Origin: Sebaldella termitidis ATCC 33386
GTDB lineage: Bacteria; Fusobacteriota; Fusobacteriia; Fusobacteriales; Leptotrichiaceae
DNA: 64,000 nucleotides
Direction: 5' to 3'
Assembly (NCBI RefSeq): GCF_000024405.1
Contig: NC_013517.1
Location: 1,116,001 to 1,180,000, forward strand
The position numbers were made by a program, and so were the translations under genes. Position 1 is the first letter of the stretch; every line of letters starts with the position of its first letter. Positions 1 to 8,704 of the stretch are shown here, one piece after another. A model generated the notes under the pieces. That model saw nothing but the letters and a program-made list of their open reading frames with translations, made no database searches and was not told where the DNA came from.

Positions 1-1406
1 AGCTGGCAAACATGCTTTGTGATCCTAATGTGCCCCGTACTAAGCTGATAGAGATAACTACTGCCATGACTCCGGGGAAAATAGTAGAAGTTTTGGGACA
101 TATGAATGTACTGGAAATGATGATGGCGCTTCAAAAAATGCGTGCCAGAAAAACACCGGCAAATCAGTGTCATGTTACCAGTGTAAAGGATAATCCCGTT
201 CAGATTGCTGCAGAAGCAGCAGAAGCAGCAGTAAGAGGATTTGCCGAGGAAGAAACTACAGTGGGAATAGCAAGATACGCTCCTTTTAATGCTCTTGGAC
301 TGCTTATAGGTTCTCAGGTGGGAAGAGGAGGAATTCTCACACAGTGTGCCCTTGAAGAAGCAACGGAACTTCTTCTGGGAATGAGAGGACTTACTTCATA
401 TGCAGAGACAATTTCTGTTTACGGAACAGAAGATGTCTTTACAGACGGTGACGACACTCCGTGGTCGAAGTCGTTTCTGGCATCTGCGTATGCGTCAAGA
501 GGATTAAAAATGAGATTTACTTCCGGGACAGGTTCAGAGGTTCAGATGGGATATGCCGAAGGAAAGTCAATGCTTTATCTTGAGGCAAGATGTATATATA
601 TAACAAAAGGTGCAGGGGTACAGGGACTGCAGAACGGTTCCATAAGCTGTATCGGGATACCCGGGGCAGTACCTTCGGGAATACGTGCCGTGCTTGCGGA
701 AAACCTTATAACAACAATGCTTGATCTGGAAGTAGCTTCCGGGAATGACCAGACTTTCTCGCATTCGGATATAAGAAGAACTGCGAGAATGCTTATGCAG
801 ATGGTTCCGGGGACAGATTTTATCTTTTCGGGATACAGTGCGACCCCTAATTATGATAATATGTTTGCCGGGTCAAATTTTGATGCTGAGGATTTTGATG
901 ATTATAATATTATACAAAGAGATCTGAAAGTAGACGGGGGTCTTCGTCCTGTAGTGGAAGACGAAATTGTGGCAATCAGAAATAAGGCTGCAAGAGTACT
1001 TCAGGCTGTATTCAGAGAACTGGGTCTTCCGGAAATTACTGATGAAGAGGTAACAGCAGCTACCTATGCACATGGAAGCAAGGATATGCCTGACAGAAAT
1101 GTGGTGGAAGATCTGAAAGCAGCAGGAGAAATGCTGACAAGAGGTATAACCGGAGTGGATGTAGTAAAAGCTCTTCATAAAAATGGATATCTGGATGTAG
1201 CACAAAATGTGCTGAATATGCTGAAACAGAGAGTTTCCGGGGATTATCTTCATACATCGGCAATTATAAACAAGGATTTTGAAGTAATAAGTGCCGTGAA
1301 TGATCTGAACGACTATTCCGGACCGGGAACCGGGTACAGAATAAGCGAAGAGCGTTGGAATGAGATAAAAGATATTCCAAATGCAATAAAACCTGATTCA
1401 ATATAG
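1..1406 (+). CDS. pduC: Propanediol (diol) dehydratase large subunit PduC, 5' partial
   Basis: This is the large subunit of adenosylcobalamin-dependent diol dehydratase, which converts 1,2-propanediol to propionaldehyde inside the Pdu microcompartment. The reading frame (codons start at base 3) is open to the window edge and no start is visible. The first residues align with about position 90 of the ~554-residue Salmonella PduC, so roughly 90 N-terminal residues lie outside. Visible family blocks are the cobalamin/substrate barrel segments QMGYAEGKSMLYLEARC, GVQGLQNGS and DFDDYNVIQRDL-like, and the C-terminal GDYLHTSAI. pduD follows after 19 bases with a clear ribosome site, so this is the first visible gene of the pduCDE operon. 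The glycerol dehydratase large subunit is homologous; the neighbouring BMC genes favour the diol role. Confidence 0.97.
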   Translation, partial: LANMLCDPNVPRTKLIEITTAMTPGKIVEVLGHMNVLEMMMALQKMRARKTPANQCHVTSVKDNPVQIAAEAAEAAVRGFAEEETTVGIARYAPFNALGLLIGSQVGRGGILTQCALEEATELLLGMRGLTSYAETISVYGTEDVFTDGDDTPWSKSFLASAYASRGLKMRFTSGTGSEVQMGYAEGKSMLYLEARCIYITKGAGVQGLQNGSISCIGIPGAVPSGIRAVLAENLITTMLDLEVASGNDQTFSHSDIRRTARMLMQMVPGTDFIFSGYSATPNYDNMFAGSNFDAEDFDDYNIIQRDLKVDGGLRPVVEDEIVAIRNKAARVLQAVFRELGLPEITDEEVTAATYAHGSKDMPDRNVVEDLKAAGEMLTRGITGVDVVKALHKNGYLDVAQNVLNMLKQRVSGDYLHTSAIINKDFEVISAVNDLNDYSGPGTGYRISEERWNEIKDIPNAIKPDSI

Positions 1407-1425
1407 TCCATGAAGGAGGAAATGT

Positions 1426-2100
1426 ATGAATATTGATGAGAAACAGTTAAAAGATATAATTGCCGGCGTAATAAAGGAAATTCAGAATGAAAAAGGAAAC
1501 TGCGGATGCACTTCTGACGGGAAAATCAGTTTCGGACAGGGAAGCAGTGATAACAGATTAAAGCTGAATGAGAACGGACAGGCAAAACAGGGAACAAGAT
1601 CAGACGAAGTAGTTATAGGAATAGCCCCTGCATTTGGGGAATCACAGACGGAAACTATTATGCATGTTCCGCTTTATAAGGTATTAAGAGAGATAATTGC
1701 AGGAATAGAAGAAGAAGGGTTAAAATTCAGAATAATAAGAGTTACACGTACATCTGATGTTTGCTTTATAGCACATGATGCTGCGAAGCTGAGCGGTTCT
1801 AAAATAGGAATAGGAATACAGTCAAAAGGGACAGCGGTAATACATCAGGCTGACCTTATGCCTTTAAGTAATCTTGAGCTTTTTCCTCAGTGTCCTCTTT
1901 TGGATCTGGAAACATACAGGGCAATAGGAAAAAATGCTGCTAAATATGCCAAAGGTGAAACGCCTAATCCGGTTCCTGTGCGGAATGACCAGATGGTAAG
2001 ACCAAAATATCAGGCCTTAGCTGCAATATTACATATAAAAGAAACAGAGCATGTTATTCCGCTTTCTAAACCTGTGGAATTAGAAGCTATATTTTCTTGA
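1426..2100 (+). CDS. pduD: Diol dehydratase medium subunit PduD
   Basis: Medium (beta) subunit of the B12-dependent diol dehydratase, 224 residues, the same length as Salmonella PduD. Residues 1-18 form a short amphipathic helix ([19 protein letters not shown]) followed by a Gly/Ser-rich linker. This is the known form of an encapsulation peptide that brings the enzyme complex into the microcompartment. The catalytic-core portion (about residues 60-224) carries the conserved [10 protein letters not shown] and [21 protein letters not shown] segments. Strong ribosome site AAGGAGG precedes the ATG. It lies 19 bases after pduC and 13 before pduE. Confidence 0.97.
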   Translation: MNIDEKQLKDIIAGVIKEIQNEKGNCGCTSDGKISFGQGSSDNRLKLNENGQAKQGTRSDEVVIGIAPAFGESQTETIMHVPLYKVLREIIAGIEEEGLKFRIIRVTRTSDVCFIAHDAAKLSGSKIGIGIQSKGTAVIHQADLMPLSNLELFPQCPLLDLETYRAIGKNAAKYAKGETPNPVPVRNDQMVRPKYQALAAILHIKETEHVIPLSKPVELEAIFS

Positions 2101-2113
2101 TGGAGGATAGTTT

Positions 2114-2614
2114 ATGGATGAAGTAATGATAAAAAATATGGTAAAGGAAATACTTAATAATATAGAAAAGCATGACAGCGGTAAAAAAGACAGCAGCGGG
2201 AAAATAGGAGTCTCATCTTATCCGCTTGGTTCCAGAAGACCGGATCTGGTAAGAACACCTACAAATAAAACACTTGATGATATAACGCTGGAAAATGTCA
2301 TGAACGGTAAAATAACTATAGAAGATCTGAATATAACAGCTGATACGCTGGAGCTTCAGGCACAGGTAGCAGAAGATGCAGGAAGATCTTCCATAGCAAG
2401 GAATTTTAGAAGAGCAGCCGAGCTGACTACGATACCGGATGACAGAATATTACAGATATATAATTCATTAAGACCGTTTAGATCTACTAAAGCCGAGCTT
2501 TTACAGATAGCAGACGAGCTTGAGAATAAATATGGGGCATTGATAAATGCAGCATTGGTAAGAGAAGCCGCAGAGGTTTATGAAAAGAGAAAAAAATTAA
2601 GAAGCGATGATTAG
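2114..2614 (+). CDS. pduE: Diol dehydratase small subunit PduE
   Basis: Small (gamma) subunit of diol dehydratase, 166 residues (about 173 in Salmonella). The N-terminus (DEVMIKNMVKEILNNIEK) is again a helix-plus-linker like an encapsulation peptide. The conserved YPLGSRRPDLVRTPTNKTLDDITLENV block at about residues 35-60, the DAGRSSIARNFRRAAEL block and the C-terminal LRPFRSTKAEL block are typical of DhaE/PduE. TGGAGGATAG gives the ribosome site. A 109-base gap without visible signals separates it from pduG. Confidence 0.97.
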   Translation: MDEVMIKNMVKEILNNIEKHDSGKKDSSGKIGVSSYPLGSRRPDLVRTPTNKTLDDITLENVMNGKITIEDLNITADTLELQAQVAEDAGRSSIARNFRRAAELTTIPDDRILQIYNSLRPFRSTKAELLQIADELENKYGALINAALVREAAEVYEKRKKLRSDD

Positions 2615-2723
2615 CAGTTATTTTGATTTATACACAGAACATATTGCTGTAGAGGCTTTTGAAAAACAGATATAAGTATTACACGGTAAAAAATTATCAA
2701 GCTAAAATTATTTAGGAGGCATT

Positions 2724-4553
2724 ATGAAGTATATAGCAGGGATAGATGTGGGAAATTCAACTACAGAAGTAGCTTTGGCAGAAATCTCGGAAGATAATGC
2801 CGTAAAGTTTTTATCAAGTGCTTTTGTATTAACCACTGGTATAAAAGGAACCCTGCAAAATAAACACGGAATATTCGGAGCTCTGCAAAAAGTACTTCAG
2901 AAATCAGGACTTACATACAAGGATCTCAGTCTGATAAGGATAAATGAAGCTGCCCCCGTAATAGGAGATGTTGCTATGGAAACTATCACGGAGACTATCA
3001 TTACAGAATCCACAATGATAGGACATAATCCCAAAACTCCAGGAGGAATAGGGCTGAGCTCGGGAATCACGGTTATGTTTGAGGATATATTGAAACAGAA
3101 TGCCAATGAAGATTTGGTAGTGATAGTGACAAAAGAAAATGATTTCGAAGAAGTAGCAAAGACTCTTAATAGAGCAGCAAAAAACGGAATAAAAATCTGT
3201 GCTGCTATTATGCAGAAAGATGATGCAGTACTTGTCAGCAACAGGCTGGATTTTAATATACCGATTATAGATGAAGTGTCTATGATAGATAAAATACCTC
3301 TGGGCATGAAATGTGCCGTGGAAGTGGCAGAACAGGGGAAGGTAATAGAAAATCTTTCGAACCCTTACGGTATAGCAACAGTTTTCGGTCTGACCCCGGA
3401 AGAAACGAAAAAAATAGTCCCTGTATCCAGAGCACTTATGGGGAACAGATCAGCTGTAGTAATAAAAACCCCGAAGGGTGATGTAAAGGAAAGAGTTATT
3501 CCGGCCGGGTCAATAGAAATAATCGGGGAAAATAAGACTGTAAAGGCAGGAATAGAAGAAGGAGCAGAGAGGATAATGACAGGGGTGGAGAGTGTTCAGT
3601 GTGTTACCGATGTAAGAGGCGAGCCCGGAACGAATGTGGGCGGAATGCTGGAAAAAGTACGGCAGACTATGGCCTCTCTTACTAAGAAACTTCCCTCTGA
3701 TATCTATATTCAGGATCTTCTGGCAGTGGACACCTTTGTTCCGGTGAATATAAAAGGAGGACTTGCCAATGAATTCTCCATGGAAAATGCTGTGGGAATA
3801 GCTTCAATGGTAAAATCAGACAGACTGCAGATGCAGATTATAGCTGAGGAGCTGGAAAAAGAGCTGGGAGTAAAAGTAGAAATAGGCGGAGTAGAAGCTA
3901 ATATGGCCATAATGGGAGCTCTTACTACTCCGGGAACAGACAGTCCCCTTGCCATTGTGGATATGGGGGCAGGTTCTACAGATGCATCTATTATCGACAG
4001 ACAGGGAAGAATTTTTTCTGTGCATCTTGCAGGAGCAGGAAATATGGTAACCATGCTTATTAATTCTGAACTGGGACTTGCAGATACCGGACTTGCAGAG
4101 GATATAAAGATTTATCCCCTTGCAAAGGCGGAAAGCCTTTTCCATATAAGACACGAAGACGGTACGGTACAGTTTTTTAAAGAAGCACTGAAGCCGGAAG
4201 TTTTTGCAAGAGTTGTGGTTCTAAAAGAAGACGAAATGCTTCCTGTGCCGGGAGAACATTCTCTTGAGAAAATAAAGGCCGTAAGAAGAAGCGCCAAAGA
4301 GAGGGTATTTGTGAAAAATGCAATCAGAGCTTTAGAATTCGTGAGTCCTACAGGAAACATAAGAGATATACCTTTTGTGATAATGGTGGGAGGTTCTGCA
4401 CTTGATTTTGAAATACCCGAGCTGGTAACTGACAGGCTGGCAAAGTATTCCATAGTAGCAGGAAGAGGGAATATAAGAGAAACCGAAGGGCCGAGAAATG
4501 CAGTAGCCACAGGTCTGATACTCGATATTGCGAATAAGGGCAGGGTGAAATAA
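2724..4553 (+). CDS. pduG: Diol dehydratase reactivase large subunit PduG (DdrA)
   Basis: ATP-dependent chaperone-like factor, 609 residues (family about 610), that removes damaged cobalamin from inactivated diol dehydratase so that fresh adenosylcobalamin can bind. It carries actin/Hsp70-type ATPase motifs: the N-terminal GIDVGNSTTEVALAE and the later VDMGAGSTDASIID, plus a C-terminal MVGGSALDFEIPELV block. TAGGAGG lies ahead of the ATG. The stop codon abuts the start of pduH with no spacing, implying translational coupling of the two reactivase subunits. Confidence 0.97.
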   Translation: MKYIAGIDVGNSTTEVALAEISEDNAVKFLSSAFVLTTGIKGTLQNKHGIFGALQKVLQKSGLTYKDLSLIRINEAAPVIGDVAMETITETIITESTMIGHNPKTPGGIGLSSGITVMFEDILKQNANEDLVVIVTKENDFEEVAKTLNRAAKNGIKICAAIMQKDDAVLVSNRLDFNIPIIDEVSMIDKIPLGMKCAVEVAEQGKVIENLSNPYGIATVFGLTPEETKKIVPVSRALMGNRSAVVIKTPKGDVKERVIPAGSIEIIGENKTVKAGIEEGAERIMTGVESVQCVTDVRGEPGTNVGGMLEKVRQTMASLTKKLPSDIYIQDLLAVDTFVPVNIKGGLANEFSMENAVGIASMVKSDRLQMQIIAEELEKELGVKVEIGGVEANMAIMGALTTPGTDSPLAIVDMGAGSTDASIIDRQGRIFSVHLAGAGNMVTMLINSELGLADTGLAEDIKIYPLAKAESLFHIRHEDGTVQFFKEALKPEVFARVVVLKEDEMLPVPGEHSLEKIKAVRRSAKERVFVKNAIRALEFVSPTGNIRDIPFVIMVGGSALDFEIPELVTDRLAKYSIVAGRGNIRETEGPRNAVATGLILDIANKGRVK

Positions 4554-4889
4554 ATGAGAGCAGATATACCGGCAATAAAAATATCTGTTTTAGACAGAAA
4601 TTCCGAATATATAAAAGAAATAACATACGGGATTGAAGAAGAAGGAATTCCGTATGAAATAACAGAGGAAAATTTTTATAATATAAAAGAAAAAGCATTT
4701 GAAATTTCACAGGCTTCCAGATTATCAGTGGGGATAGCCGTGGATAAAGAAGAGGCAGTTATCCATTTTTCAAAGCTTAGGATAGACAAACCGTTATTTA
4801 TTCTGAGTCTGGACGGGTTAGAGAAAGAGAAGCTGAGAATATACGGAAGTAATGCTGCAAGACTTATAAAAGGAATTCCTTTTAAATAA
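4554..4889 (+). CDS. pduH: Diol dehydratase reactivase small subunit PduH (DdrB)
   Basis: Small subunit of the diol dehydratase reactivating factor, 111 residues (about 116 in Salmonella). It starts on the base after the pduG stop. Family features are the KISVLDRNSEYIKEITYGIEEEGIPYEI start and the SVGIAVDKEEAVIHFSKL middle, a fold related to the medium subunit that it displaces from the dehydratase. The C-terminus AARLIKGIPFK is the family ending. Function assigned by similarity and by the fixed pduG-pduH order. Confidence 0.95.
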   Translation: MRADIPAIKISVLDRNSEYIKEITYGIEEEGIPYEITEENFYNIKEKAFEISQASRLSVGIAVDKEEAVIHFSKLRIDKPLFILSLDGLEKEKLRIYGSNAARLIKGIPFK

Positions 4890-4917
4890 AAATTCTTAAG
4901 AAGACCGGGGTGGAAAA

Positions 4918-5397
4918 ATGTATCCTGAAAAAGAATACGAGGAACTAATTAAGAAAATAAAGACAAAGGTAAAAGAAGAACTGAATAAAAACAGTAAAGC
5001 AAATGTTTCCGGACTAAATCTCGATACTGCAAAAAGACTCGCAGATGCAGCAGTAAAAAAAGCCGGAGAGATGGGTGTAAATGTAGCAGTGGCAGTTATG
5101 GACATCCATGGGAATATGATACTCTTTAACAGGATGGACGATTCCGTGCTGGCAGCTATAGAGGTAGCACCCAAAAAAGCTTATACCAGCGCAGCCTTGA
5201 GAATTCCGTCATCAGAAGTATTAAAAGGCGGTTTTGACAAGCTTGTGGAAACGATGGAGGGGAAAATAGCCGCTTTCGGAGGCGGACTTCCTGTGAGAAG
5301 CAACGGAATATTTCTGGGTGCTTTGGGTGTAAGCGGGGGTACTTCGGAAGAAGACATAAAAATAGCAGAGTATGCAGTTAATGCTGTGTTTGGATAA
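4918..5397 (+). CDS. GlcG/HbpS-family protein resembling the C-terminal domain of PduO
   Basis: A 159-residue protein whose residues ~38-159 belong to the GlcG/HbpS (DUF336) family, with the markers AVAVMDIHGNMILF, KKAYTSAALR and GGLPVRSNG. This family forms the C-terminal domain of PduO and is linked to haem or corrinoid binding. The N-terminal adenosyltransferase domain of PduO is absent, so adenosylation must come from another gene, probably eutT downstream. Residues 1-25 (YPEKEYEELIKKIKTKVKEE) are a charged amphipathic helix with a linker, resembling a cargo-targeting peptide. It sits between pduH and pduP. Precise function unknown. Confidence 0.85.
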   Translation: MYPEKEYEELIKKIKTKVKEELNKNSKANVSGLNLDTAKRLADAAVKKAGEMGVNVAVAVMDIHGNMILFNRMDDSVLAAIEVAPKKAYTSAALRIPSSEVLKGGFDKLVETMEGKIAAFGGGLPVRSNGIFLGALGVSGGTSEEDIKIAEYAVNAVFG

Positions 5398-5410
5398 AAA
5401 GGAGGCATTA

Positions 5411-6817
5411 ATGTTGGATGGTTTACAATTAGAAGATATAATAAAAAAAGTTATAAATGATGTAAAAAATGAAAAGGATATAAATATTACAAATAAGGAA
5501 AATTCCTGCGGACACGGAATTTTTACGAATATAGAAACAGCAGTAGATAAGGCTTATGAAGCACAGCAGACGTATAACAGCCGTAGTCTTGAGGAAAGAA
5601 GAAATATTATAAGCAATATAAGAAAAGAGCTTTTGAAGTATACTGAGGAAATGGCGGAAAAAACCGTAGCTGAAACAAAAATGGGAAGAATAAAGGATAA
5701 AATATTAAAAAATAAACTTGCCATTGAAAAAACACCGGGAGTAGAAGATCTTGGGACAGAAGTATTTACAGGTGATGACGGTCTTACGCTGGTGGAGCTT
5801 TCAGCTTTTGGGGTTCTCGGTTCTGTAACTCCGGTTACCAATCCTACAGAAACTATTATAAATAATACGATTGGGGCTCTTGCAGGAGGGAACAGCATAG
5901 TTTTCTGCCCGCATCCGTCAGCAAAGAATATATGTCTTTGGCTTATAAAAAAACTGAACGGAATAATAACAGAGGCAGGCGGACCTGAAAATCTCGTAAC
6001 CTCAGCCTCAGAAGCAAAAAAAGAAAATGTGGATATATTATTTTCACATGAAAAAATAAATATGCTTGTAATAACAGGCGGAACAGAAATAGTAAAGCTT
6101 GCTTTGAAAAGCGGGAAAAAAGTAATAGGAGCAGGGGCTGGAAATCCTCCGGTTATTGTAGATGAAACAGCAGATATAGAAAAGGCTGCAAAGGATATAG
6201 TAAACGGTGCGGGATTTGATAATAACCTTCCCTGCATAGCTGAAAAAGAAGTATTGGTATTGGAAAGTGTTGCTGACTATCTGATATTTAATATGGAGAA
6301 AGCAGGAGCATTTCATATTACAGATAAAGAGGACATAAAGAAGCTTGAAGACACTGTATATAAAAATGGCATGGTAAACAAAGAATTCATAGGAAAAGAC
6401 GCCGGCTTTATATTGGAAAAATCCGGTATCAAATGTAGCTTCGATCCGGCACTGATAACACTTGAAACAGATATAAACCATGTGTTTGTTCAAAAGGAGC
6501 TCATGATGCCTGTACTGGCAGTAGTAAGACAGAAAAATTTTGAAGAAGCACTGAAAAATGCAATTCTTACAGAACACGGATTGAAGCATACAGCAGTCAT
6601 GCATTCACAGAATGTAACAAGGCTGAGTATTGCCGCACGTGAAATGCAGACAACGATTTTTGTGAAAAATGCTCCGTCATACGCAGCTCTCGGATTTCAG
6701 GGAGAAGGCTACACCACTTTTACAATAGCGGGACCTACAGGAGAAGGGCTGACAAGTGCAAGAAATTTTACAAGAAAAAGAAGATGTGTACTAGGAGGAA
6801 GTTTTTCCATAAGATAA
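5411..6817 (+). CDS. pduP: CoA-acylating propionaldehyde dehydrogenase PduP
   Basis: Converts propionaldehyde, NAD+ and CoA to propionyl-CoA within the microcompartment. 468 residues from ATG 5411, which has an ideal GGAGG site at 5401; an in-frame ATG at 5372 lies inside the previous gene and lacks one. Residues 1-20 (MLDGLQLEDIIKKVINDVKN) form the known N-terminal encapsulation helix. Aldehyde-dehydrogenase features are the SVTPVTNPTETIINNTIGAL block, the glycine-rich GAGAGNPPVIVDETAD and the catalytic cysteine in FDNNLPCIAEKE. A second, different acylating dehydrogenase lies at 9785. Confidence 0.96.
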   Translation: MLDGLQLEDIIKKVINDVKNEKDINITNKENSCGHGIFTNIETAVDKAYEAQQTYNSRSLEERRNIISNIRKELLKYTEEMAEKTVAETKMGRIKDKILKNKLAIEKTPGVEDLGTEVFTGDDGLTLVELSAFGVLGSVTPVTNPTETIINNTIGALAGGNSIVFCPHPSAKNICLWLIKKLNGIITEAGGPENLVTSASEAKKENVDILFSHEKINMLVITGGTEIVKLALKSGKKVIGAGAGNPPVIVDETADIEKAAKDIVNGAGFDNNLPCIAEKEVLVLESVADYLIFNMEKAGAFHITDKEDIKKLEDTVYKNGMVNKEFIGKDAGFILEKSGIKCSFDPALITLETDINHVFVQKELMMPVLAVVRQKNFEEALKNAILTEHGLKHTAVMHSQNVTRLSIAAREMQTTIFVKNAPSYAALGFQGEGYTTFTIAGPTGEGLTSARNFTRKRRCVLGGSFSIR

Positions 6818-6836
6818 ATAATCTGGGAGGTAAAAT

Positions 6837-7112
6837 ATGGCAGAATTAAGTGCATTGGGAATGATAGAGACAAAAGGACTGGTAGCAGCAATAGAAGCAG
6901 CAGATGCAATGGTAAAAGCCGCAAATGTTACTTTGATAGGAAAAGAGCATATAGGCGGAGGACTCGTAACAGTAATGGTGAGAGGAGATGTAGGAGCAGT
7001 AAAAGCAGCTACAGATGCCGGAGCGGCAGCAGCCGAGAGAGTAGGAGAACTGGTTTCTGTACATGTAATTGCAAGACCGCATGGAGAAATAGAAATGATA
7101 CTTCCCAAATAA
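6837..7112 (+). CDS. BMC-H shell hexamer protein (PduA/PduJ/EutM type), copy 1
   Basis: A 91-residue single-BMC-domain protein forming the hexagonal tiles of the shell. [21 protein letters not shown] and [18 protein letters not shown] are family hallmarks. The pore loop reads HIGGGL, as in EutM, instead of the KIGSGL I recall for PduA/PduJ, so Gly replaces the pore-lining Ser. The C-terminal half ([16 protein letters not shown]) is also EutM-like. Copy 1 alone has Ala instead of Pro in [17 protein letters not shown] precedes the ATG. It closes the pduC-to-BMC-H group before a new promoter. Confidence 0.96.
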   Translation: MAELSALGMIETKGLVAAIEAADAMVKAANVTLIGKEHIGGGLVTVMVRGDVGAVKAATDAGAAAAERVGELVSVHVIARPHGEIEMILPK

Positions 7113-7175
7113 AAGATGATTTTCTCTTTTGGGTGTAACAGGACATAAAGTTTTGAATGAATTTGCCCCTTTGAA

Positions 7176-7190
7176 ATCCGGCTTCCGGAT
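7176..7190 (+). terminator. Small hairpin after the first BMC-H gene, weak terminator candidate
   Basis: ATCCGG-CTT-CCGGAT forms a 6-bp hairpin about 60 bases after the gene, followed only by AGTTTTAACTT. Without a solid T-run it may attenuate, but is unlikely to stop, readthrough from the pduC operon. Confidence 0.3.
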
Positions 7191-7220
7191 AGTTTTAACT
7201 TGAAATTAAAAATAAAAGTG

Positions 7221-7248
7221 TTGACATTTATAGAAAATGAGTTAAAAT
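7221..7248 (+). promoter_or_regulatory. Sigma-70-type promoter ahead of the BMC shell operon
   Basis: TTGACA (7221-7226), a 16-base spacer and TAAAAT (7243-7248) make a near-consensus promoter. Transcription from here would run about 150 bases before reaching the antiterminator at 7404, giving a long untranslated leader to the shell operon that starts at 7524. Confidence 0.65.
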
Positions 7249-7403
7249 TATCTTGTAGGTTAGGGATTTCTGACAATGGAGTTAGAAAAAAAATAATGTG
7301 TGGCTGTTTGAAAAATCTGCAAAATTACAGGACATAATCAAGTTATACTTATTTTTTCGGATAACCTTTTGAATTATAGAAATGAAAAATAGTTAATTTA
7401 ATA

Positions 7404-7451
7404 GAGCAAAGGGGCTCAAAAACTATATGTTTTTTGAGTTCCTTTTTATTT
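7404..7451 (+). promoter_or_regulatory. ANTAR-type antiterminator hairpin overlapping an intrinsic terminator
   Basis: GAGC-AAAGGG-GCTC (7404-7417) is a hairpin with a six-base loop having A at position 1 and G at position 4, the established recognition pattern for ANTAR proteins such as EutV. Its 3' arm is the start of a terminator: GGGGCTCAAAAAC (7411-7423) pairs with GTTTTTGAGTTCC (up to 7442), followed by TTTTTATTTTT. The two folds are mutually exclusive. I could not find a clean six-base-loop first hairpin; AATTAT/ATAGTT (7372-7394) is the nearest candidate but has an 11-base loop. Confidence 0.82.
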
Positions 7452-7523
7452 TTATGTAGTTTTCAAAAAAATTTTAAATAGGACTCAAGTAAAAAAATAA
7501 AAAATATCTTAGGAGGAAGAACT

Positions 7524-7799
7524 ATGTCTACAATGAATGCATTGGGAATGATTGAAACAAAAGGTCTGGTTGCGTCAATAGAAGCAGCAGATGCAATGGT
7601 AAAGGCAGCAAATGTTACTTTGATCGGTAAGGAGCATATAGGAGGAGGTCTTGTAACAGTAATGGTAAGAGGAGATGTAGGAGCAGTAAAAGCGGCAACT
7701 GATGCAGGAGCAGCAGCGGCTGAAAGAGTAGGAGAACTGGTTTCTGTTCACGTAATTCCAAGACCACACGGAGAAATAGAAGCTATTTTACCTAAGTAA
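7524..7799 (+). CDS. BMC-H shell hexamer protein (PduA/PduJ/EutM type), copy 2
   Basis: A 91-residue BMC-H tile protein, first gene behind the antiterminator leader, with a TTAGGAGG ribosome site. Its core from [11 protein letters not shown] to GELVS is identical in amino acids to copies 1 and 3 apart from one Ala-to-Ser change, although many synonymous codons differ. The pore loop is HIGGGL. The ending [15 protein letters not shown] matches copy 3. It probably supplies the bulk of the shell when EutV/EutW are active. Confidence 0.96.
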   Translation: MSTMNALGMIETKGLVASIEAADAMVKAANVTLIGKEHIGGGLVTVMVRGDVGAVKAATDAGAAAAERVGELVSVHVIPRPHGEIEAILPK

Positions 7800-7850
7800 T
7801 ATTCTCTGACAGTGTAACTTTTTGGAAAAAACCAATAATGAGGTTAGGAT

Positions 7851-8198
7851 ATGGATGAAAAAAAACAAAGGATGATACAGGAATATGTGCCCGGACGACA
7901 GCTTACTCTCGCACATATAATAGCAAGCCCGCAAAAGGAACTTGCCAAAAAAATCGGTCTCGACGGAAGTAAAGTAAATGCCATAGGGATTCTTACTATT
8001 ACACCGGGAGAAGCTGCTATTATTGCCGCAGATATAGCTACTAAGAATGCTGCTGTAGAAATAGGCTTTGTGGACAGATTTACAGGCTCGGTGGTAATCA
8101 GCGGAGACGTGTCCAGTATCGAATCAGCAGTAAGCGAGGTAGTTGGTTACTTTCAAAATACTCTCAGATTTAGTATTACCGAAATAACAAGGTCGTGA
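7851..8198 (+). CDS. pduU: Circularly permuted BMC-H shell protein PduU (EutS homologue)
   Basis: 115 residues, the length of the PduU/EutS family, a permuted BMC-H fold whose N-terminal strands make a small barrel plugging the hexamer pore. The motifs RMIQEYVPG near the start, [23 protein letters not shown] and [16 protein letters not shown] follow PduU more closely than EutS. pduV follows directly, the order known in pdu operons, where PduU is reported to interact with PduV. Confidence 0.93.
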   Translation: MDEKKQRMIQEYVPGRQLTLAHIIASPQKELAKKIGLDGSKVNAIGILTITPGEAAIIAADIATKNAAVEIGFVDRFTGSVVISGDVSSIESAVSEVVGYFQNTLRFSITEITRS

Positions 8199-8202
8199 TA
8201 AT

Positions 8203-8637
8203 TTGAAGCGTATACTTTTAATAGGAAGAACTGAATGCGGAAAAACAACTCTTGTACAGAGATTAAACGGACAGGCATTAAAGTATGAGAAGACACAGAT
8301 GCTAGGGTATTATGACAACATGCTGGACACGCCCGGCGAATACATGGAAAACAGGGCATTGTATAAGGCACTTATTATTAGTTCCTATGACTGTGATGTA
8401 ATAGGAATGGTACACTCCCTGAATGATGAAAGAAGTGTTTTCCCTCCCAACTTTTCGTCTGCATTTACCAAGCCTGTAATAGGAATAATTTCCAAAGCAG
8501 ACCTTGGAGGAGATGTGGAGAAGGCAAAGGAGATTCTTGAGGATGCAGGTGCAGAGGAAACATTCGTGATCAGCTCATACAGTAATGAAGGAATATCAGC
8601 CCTGTATGAATATCTCGATGATGAAACAAGTTCATAG
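8203..8637 (+). CDS. pduV: Microcompartment-associated small GTPase PduV (EutP family)
   Basis: A 144-residue P-loop NTPase. The phosphate-binding loop GRTECGKTT lies at residues 7-15, DTPGEYMENR is the G3 switch region, and SKADL replaces the NKxD guanine-specificity motif. The start is TTG at 8203, four bases after the pduU stop, with only a weak AAGG upstream, so translation is probably coupled to pduU. Salmonella PduV sits on the outside of microcompartments and affects their movement. EutP homologues have been reported to have acetate kinase activity, so catalysis should not be assumed to be GTP hydrolysis only. Confidence 0.92.
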   Translation: MKRILLIGRTECGKTTLVQRLNGQALKYEKTQMLGYYDNMLDTPGEYMENRALYKALIISSYDCDVIGMVHSLNDERSVFPPNFSSAFTKPVIGIISKADLGGDVEKAKEILEDAGAEETFVISSYSNEGISALYEYLDDETSS

Positions 8638-8704
8638 GGGCAAAAATACATGTTCTTAACTAAATAATATTTATTTGGGAATGAAGACAGAGGGTGATAA
8701 TCAA

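Noticed and set aside
873-1253. Minus-strand open frames inside pduC and other Pdu/Eut genes.
   Set aside because: Overlap conserved enzymes, have no ribosome sites and encode no recognisable domains.
5372-5410. Earlier in-frame ATG for pduP (13 extra residues).
   Set aside because: It lies inside the preceding gene without a ribosome site; ATG 5411 has GGAGG and begins the known type of encapsulation helix.
7113-7523. Cobalamin riboswitch ahead of B12-dependent pathway genes.
   Set aside because: No B12-box (GCCACTG-like) or AdoCbl core pattern here or at 17124-17362 or 21782-21992; the leaders are explained by ANTAR/terminator structures.
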